Source: an uncultured Eubacteriales bacterium
GTDB lineage: Bacteria; Bacillota; Clostridia; Oscillospirales; Acutalibacteraceae
Direction of reading: 5' to 3'
DNA length: 13,634 nt
NCBI GenBank assembly: GCA_934643185.1
Contig: CAKUBN010000059.1
Coordinates: 1 to 13,634 of the forward strand
Below, piece after piece: positions 11,332-13,634 of the stretch. Each line of letters opens with the position of its first letter. The stretch's first letter is position 1. Below the pieces are notes generated by a model. The model had not been told where the DNA came from, searched no databases, and worked only from the letters and a program-made list of their open reading frames with translations. A program made the translations under genes and the position numbers.

Positions 11332-13634
11332 TTGCTGGCGCAGTTGGCCTTGGAGAATACCACATATCGGTTTGATAAGCCGTTTACGTATAGTGTGCCG
11401 CAGGCATTGGAAACGGCGGTACGTCCGGGCGTACGCGTTACTGTGCCGTTCGGCGCAGGCAACCGCACGCGCGTTGCCATGGTGCTCTCTACGTCGTATG
11501 AAAGCGGCGCAGGGCAAAAGCTGAAAGCCATCGCGTCTGTTTTGGACAAAGAGCCGCTTTTGGATGACGAAATGCTGGCGCTCATCCCATGGATGAAAAG
11601 CCGCTGCTTCTGCACGCTGTACGATGCCGTAAAGGTCATGATTCCCGCCGGCATCGGCTATAAGCTCGTAAACCGCTACCGCATGAGTGCCGCGTTCAAA
11701 AACTACGACCGCGAAGCATTCACGGATACCGCGTGGCAGATTATCGTGGCGCTGACGGCGGCAAAAAACGGACTTACCGGCGCAGAACTCACCGAAAGGC
11801 TCGGCATAGAAGAAAAAAGCAGCGATCTGCTTTCGCTGCTCGAAAACGGCACGGTCATACGCGAAAACGCGGCGTCCCGCAATGCGGCGGATGCCACTAC
11901 GCGCATGGTCTGTGCCGTGCCGGATTTTTCCGGCAAGCTGACTCCGAAGCAGCAAAGCGCGTTCGATACGCTGTGCGCCATCGGCACCGTAACCGTGCGC
12001 GAGCTGAGCTACTATACCGGCGTGAGTGCGGGTATCATCCGCACGCTTGCCGATAAGGGCGCAGCGGAGATTTTTGAAGTCGAGCGCTTCCGACGCCCAA
12101 AGCAGGAAATGGCAGACATCAGGCTGCCGCAGACGCTTTCGGCAGAGCAGATGAATGTGGCAAATGACATTCTGCGCGAATGCGATGCGGCAGAACCGAT
12201 GGTCGGTTTGCTCTACGGTGTGACGGGCTCCGGTAAAACCGCCGTGTTCCTGCATGTCATTCGCCATGTGCTTACTGTTGGCAAGGGCGTCATCGTCACG
12301 GTGCCGGAGATTTCTCTTACCCCGCAGACGCTTGCCGTGTTTACGGCGGCGTTCGGCGATACCGTTGCGGTTTTCCACAGCGGGCTTTCCGTTGGCGAGC
12401 GCATGGATGAGTGGAAGCGCGTGCGCACCGGCAGGGCGAAAATTGTCGTCGGCACGCGTTCTGCCGTGTTCGCGCCTGTGCAGAATCTCGGGCTCATCGT
12501 CATGGACGAGGAGCAGGAGAGCACGTATAAATCGGAGAGCACGCCGCGCTACCACGCACGGGACATCGCGAAGTTCCGCGTGAATTATAACCGCGCTTAC
12601 TGCCTTTTATGCTCCGCTACGCCGTCTGTTGAGTCCTACTACATGGCGCAAAGCGGCAAGTACCGCTATCACGCGCTGCACCACCGCTACGGCGATGCTG
12701 TTGTGCCTACGGTGCAGCTTGTCGATATGAACAACGAAGATCTCTACCGCGGCAAGCCGATGATCAGCATGGCGCTGGCGCGTGCGGTCTCCGAAAATAT
12801 CGGCGCGGGCAGACAGTCCATTTTGCTGCTCAACCGCCGCGGCTACCACACGTATGCCGTGTGCAAGGACTGCAAAACGGTTGCCGCGTGCCCGAACTGC
12901 TCCATTTCCATGACATACCACGCGGCGAATAACCGCCTGATGTGCCACTACTGCGGCCATTCCGAACCTGCTTACGTGCGCTGTAAGGCGTGTGGCGGTG
13001 AGCTGACCTTTTCCGGCGGCGGCACGCAGAAGGCGGAGGATCAGCTGCGGGAGGCGTTCCCGGAGGCGCGCATTCTGCGCGTGGATACCGATACCACCGC
13101 GAACAAATACGCACTTGAAAAGAAGCTCAACGCATTTGCAAACGGCGATTATGACATCATGATCGGCACGCAGATGGTTGCAAAGGGGCTTGATTTCGAG
13201 AACGTCACGCTTGTCGGCGTACTTTCGGCAGATCAGTCCTTATACAGCGATGATTACCGCAGCAACGAGCGCACATTCGACTTGCTTACACAGGTTGTGG
13301 GGCGCGCGGGGCGCGGGCGCTACCGCGGCACGGCGCTCATTCAAACGCATGTGCCGGAAAACCCGTACTTGCACCTTGCCGCCGCGCAGGATTACGAAAG
13401 CTTTTTTGAAACGGAAATTCGTTTCAGAAGGGCCATGCTGTATCCGCCGTTTGCGGATCTTTTGCAAATCGGCTTTGTGGGCGAAAAGGAAGACACCGTG
13501 CGTGCGGCAGCGGAGCATTTCTCCGCGCTGCTTGCAGAGACATTCCGCCGGGACTATCCCAACTTGCCGCTGCGTTTATTACGCGCCTCTGCGGCATCCG
13601 TGTCACGTATGGGCGGCAAATACCGATATAAGAT
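11332..13634 (+). CDS. priA: Primosomal protein N' (replication restart helicase PriA), 3' end outside window
   Basis: PriA binds stalled forks and D-loops, unwinds DNA 3' to 5' and reloads the replicative helicase. The 767 codons seen contain the N-terminal fork-binding domain (ENTTYRFDKPFTYSVP, VRVTVPFGAGNRTRV), a winged-helix part, and Walker A GVTGSGKT (296-303, Lys302). Walker B is DEEQ (392-395), then STPRYHARDIAKF. The zinc module has all eight cysteines (511, 514, 520, 523, 538, 541, 551, 554). Motif V/VI is GTQMVAKGLDFE and QVVGRAGRGR. PriA proteins run about 730-810 residues, so little is missing. The start is TTG 11332, eight bases after AAAGGGAG (11316-11323). The frame is open to the window end. 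It follows rpoZ by 24 bases with no coaBC between. Confidence 0.96.
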   Translation, partial: MLAQLALENTTYRFDKPFTYSVPQALETAVRPGVRVTVPFGAGNRTRVAMVLSTSYESGAGQKLKAIASVLDKEPLLDDEMLALIPWMKSRCFCTLYDAVKVMIPAGIGYKLVNRYRMSAAFKNYDREAFTDTAWQIIVALTAAKNGLTGAELTERLGIEEKSSDLLSLLENGTVIRENAASRNAADATTRMVCAVPDFSGKLTPKQQSAFDTLCAIGTVTVRELSYYTGVSAGIIRTLADKGAAEIFEVERFRRPKQEMADIRLPQTLSAEQMNVANDILRECDAAEPMVGLLYGVTGSGKTAVFLHVIRHVLTVGKGVIVTVPEISLTPQTLAVFTAAFGDTVAVFHSGLSVGERMDEWKRVRTGRAKIVVGTRSAVFAPVQNLGLIVMDEEQESTYKSESTPRYHARDIAKFRVNYNRAYCLLCSATPSVESYYMAQSGKYRYHALHHRYGDAVVPTVQLVDMNNEDLYRGKPMISMALARAVSENIGAGRQSILLLNRRGYHTYAVCKDCKTVAACPNCSISMTYHAANNRLMCHYCGHSEPAYVRCKACGGELTFSGGGTQKAEDQLREAFPEARILRVDTDTTANKYALEKKLNAFANGDYDIMIGTQMVAKGLDFENVTLVGVLSADQSLYSDDYRSNERTFDLLTQVVGRAGRGRYRGTALIQTHVPENPYLHLAAAQDYESFFETEIRFRRAMLYPPFADLLQIGFVGEKEDTVRAAAEHFSALLAETFRRDYPNLPLRLLRASAASVSRMGGKYRYK

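Noticed and set aside
10996..12555. 519-codon minus-strand open frame opposite gmk, rpoZ and priA
   Set aside because: Shadow of three well-identified genes; His/Arg-rich translation typical of the antisense of GC-rich coding DNA.

Overview
The window looks like ordinary chromosomal DNA from a spore-forming Firmicute of class Clostridia, most likely an Oscillospiraceae/Ruminococcaceae-type gut anaerobe; the genus cannot be fixed from sequence alone. Evidence: a zinc-binding (four-cysteine) ribosomal protein L28, a GerW/YtfJ-type sporulation protein with its DUF2953 partner, ScpA/ScpB, RemA (DUF370), strong AAGGAGG-type ribosome binding sites, frequent TTG starts, and sigma-A-like promoters with 17-base spacers. 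Coding DNA is fairly GC-rich and the gaps are AT-rich. No mobile element, CRISPR array, tRNA or rRNA is seen.

Layout. (1) Bases 1-1260, minus strand: purC followed by purB (cut by the left edge), two steps of IMP/AMP synthesis, driven by a near-consensus promoter at 1229-1257. (2) 1431-2995, plus strand: gdhA, NADP-type glutamate dehydrogenase, with its own promoter, a roughly 125-base folded leader and a strong terminator. (3) 3081-3399, minus strand: single-gene rpmB unit with promoter, perfect Shine-Dalgarno and terminator, converging on gdhA. (4) 3502-9059, plus strand: a tightly packed run of M50 metalloprotease, scpA, scpB, DUF2953 protein, gerW/ytfJ, a D,D-carboxypeptidase, an RluB-type pseudouridine synthase and a small GNAT-like protein. 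It joins chromosome segregation (ScpAB with SMC) to sporulation/envelope functions. (5) 9176-13634, plus strand: yicC, remA, gmk, rpoZ, priA, the conserved Firmicute cluster, with priA cut by the right edge. coaBC, which sits between rpoZ and priA in Bacillus subtilis, is absent here.

No new multi-gene system is apparent. The most unusual material is non-coding or start-site related: a nested, switch-like leader RNA before gdhA that also holds a possible 29-codon leader ORF; an H-type pseudoknot candidate in the yicC leader; a hairpin that buries the ribosome binding site of the carboxypeptidase gene; alternative hairpins between purC and purB; and a likely CTG start for scpB. These pairings were found by eye and have not been tested by folding or comparative analysis.
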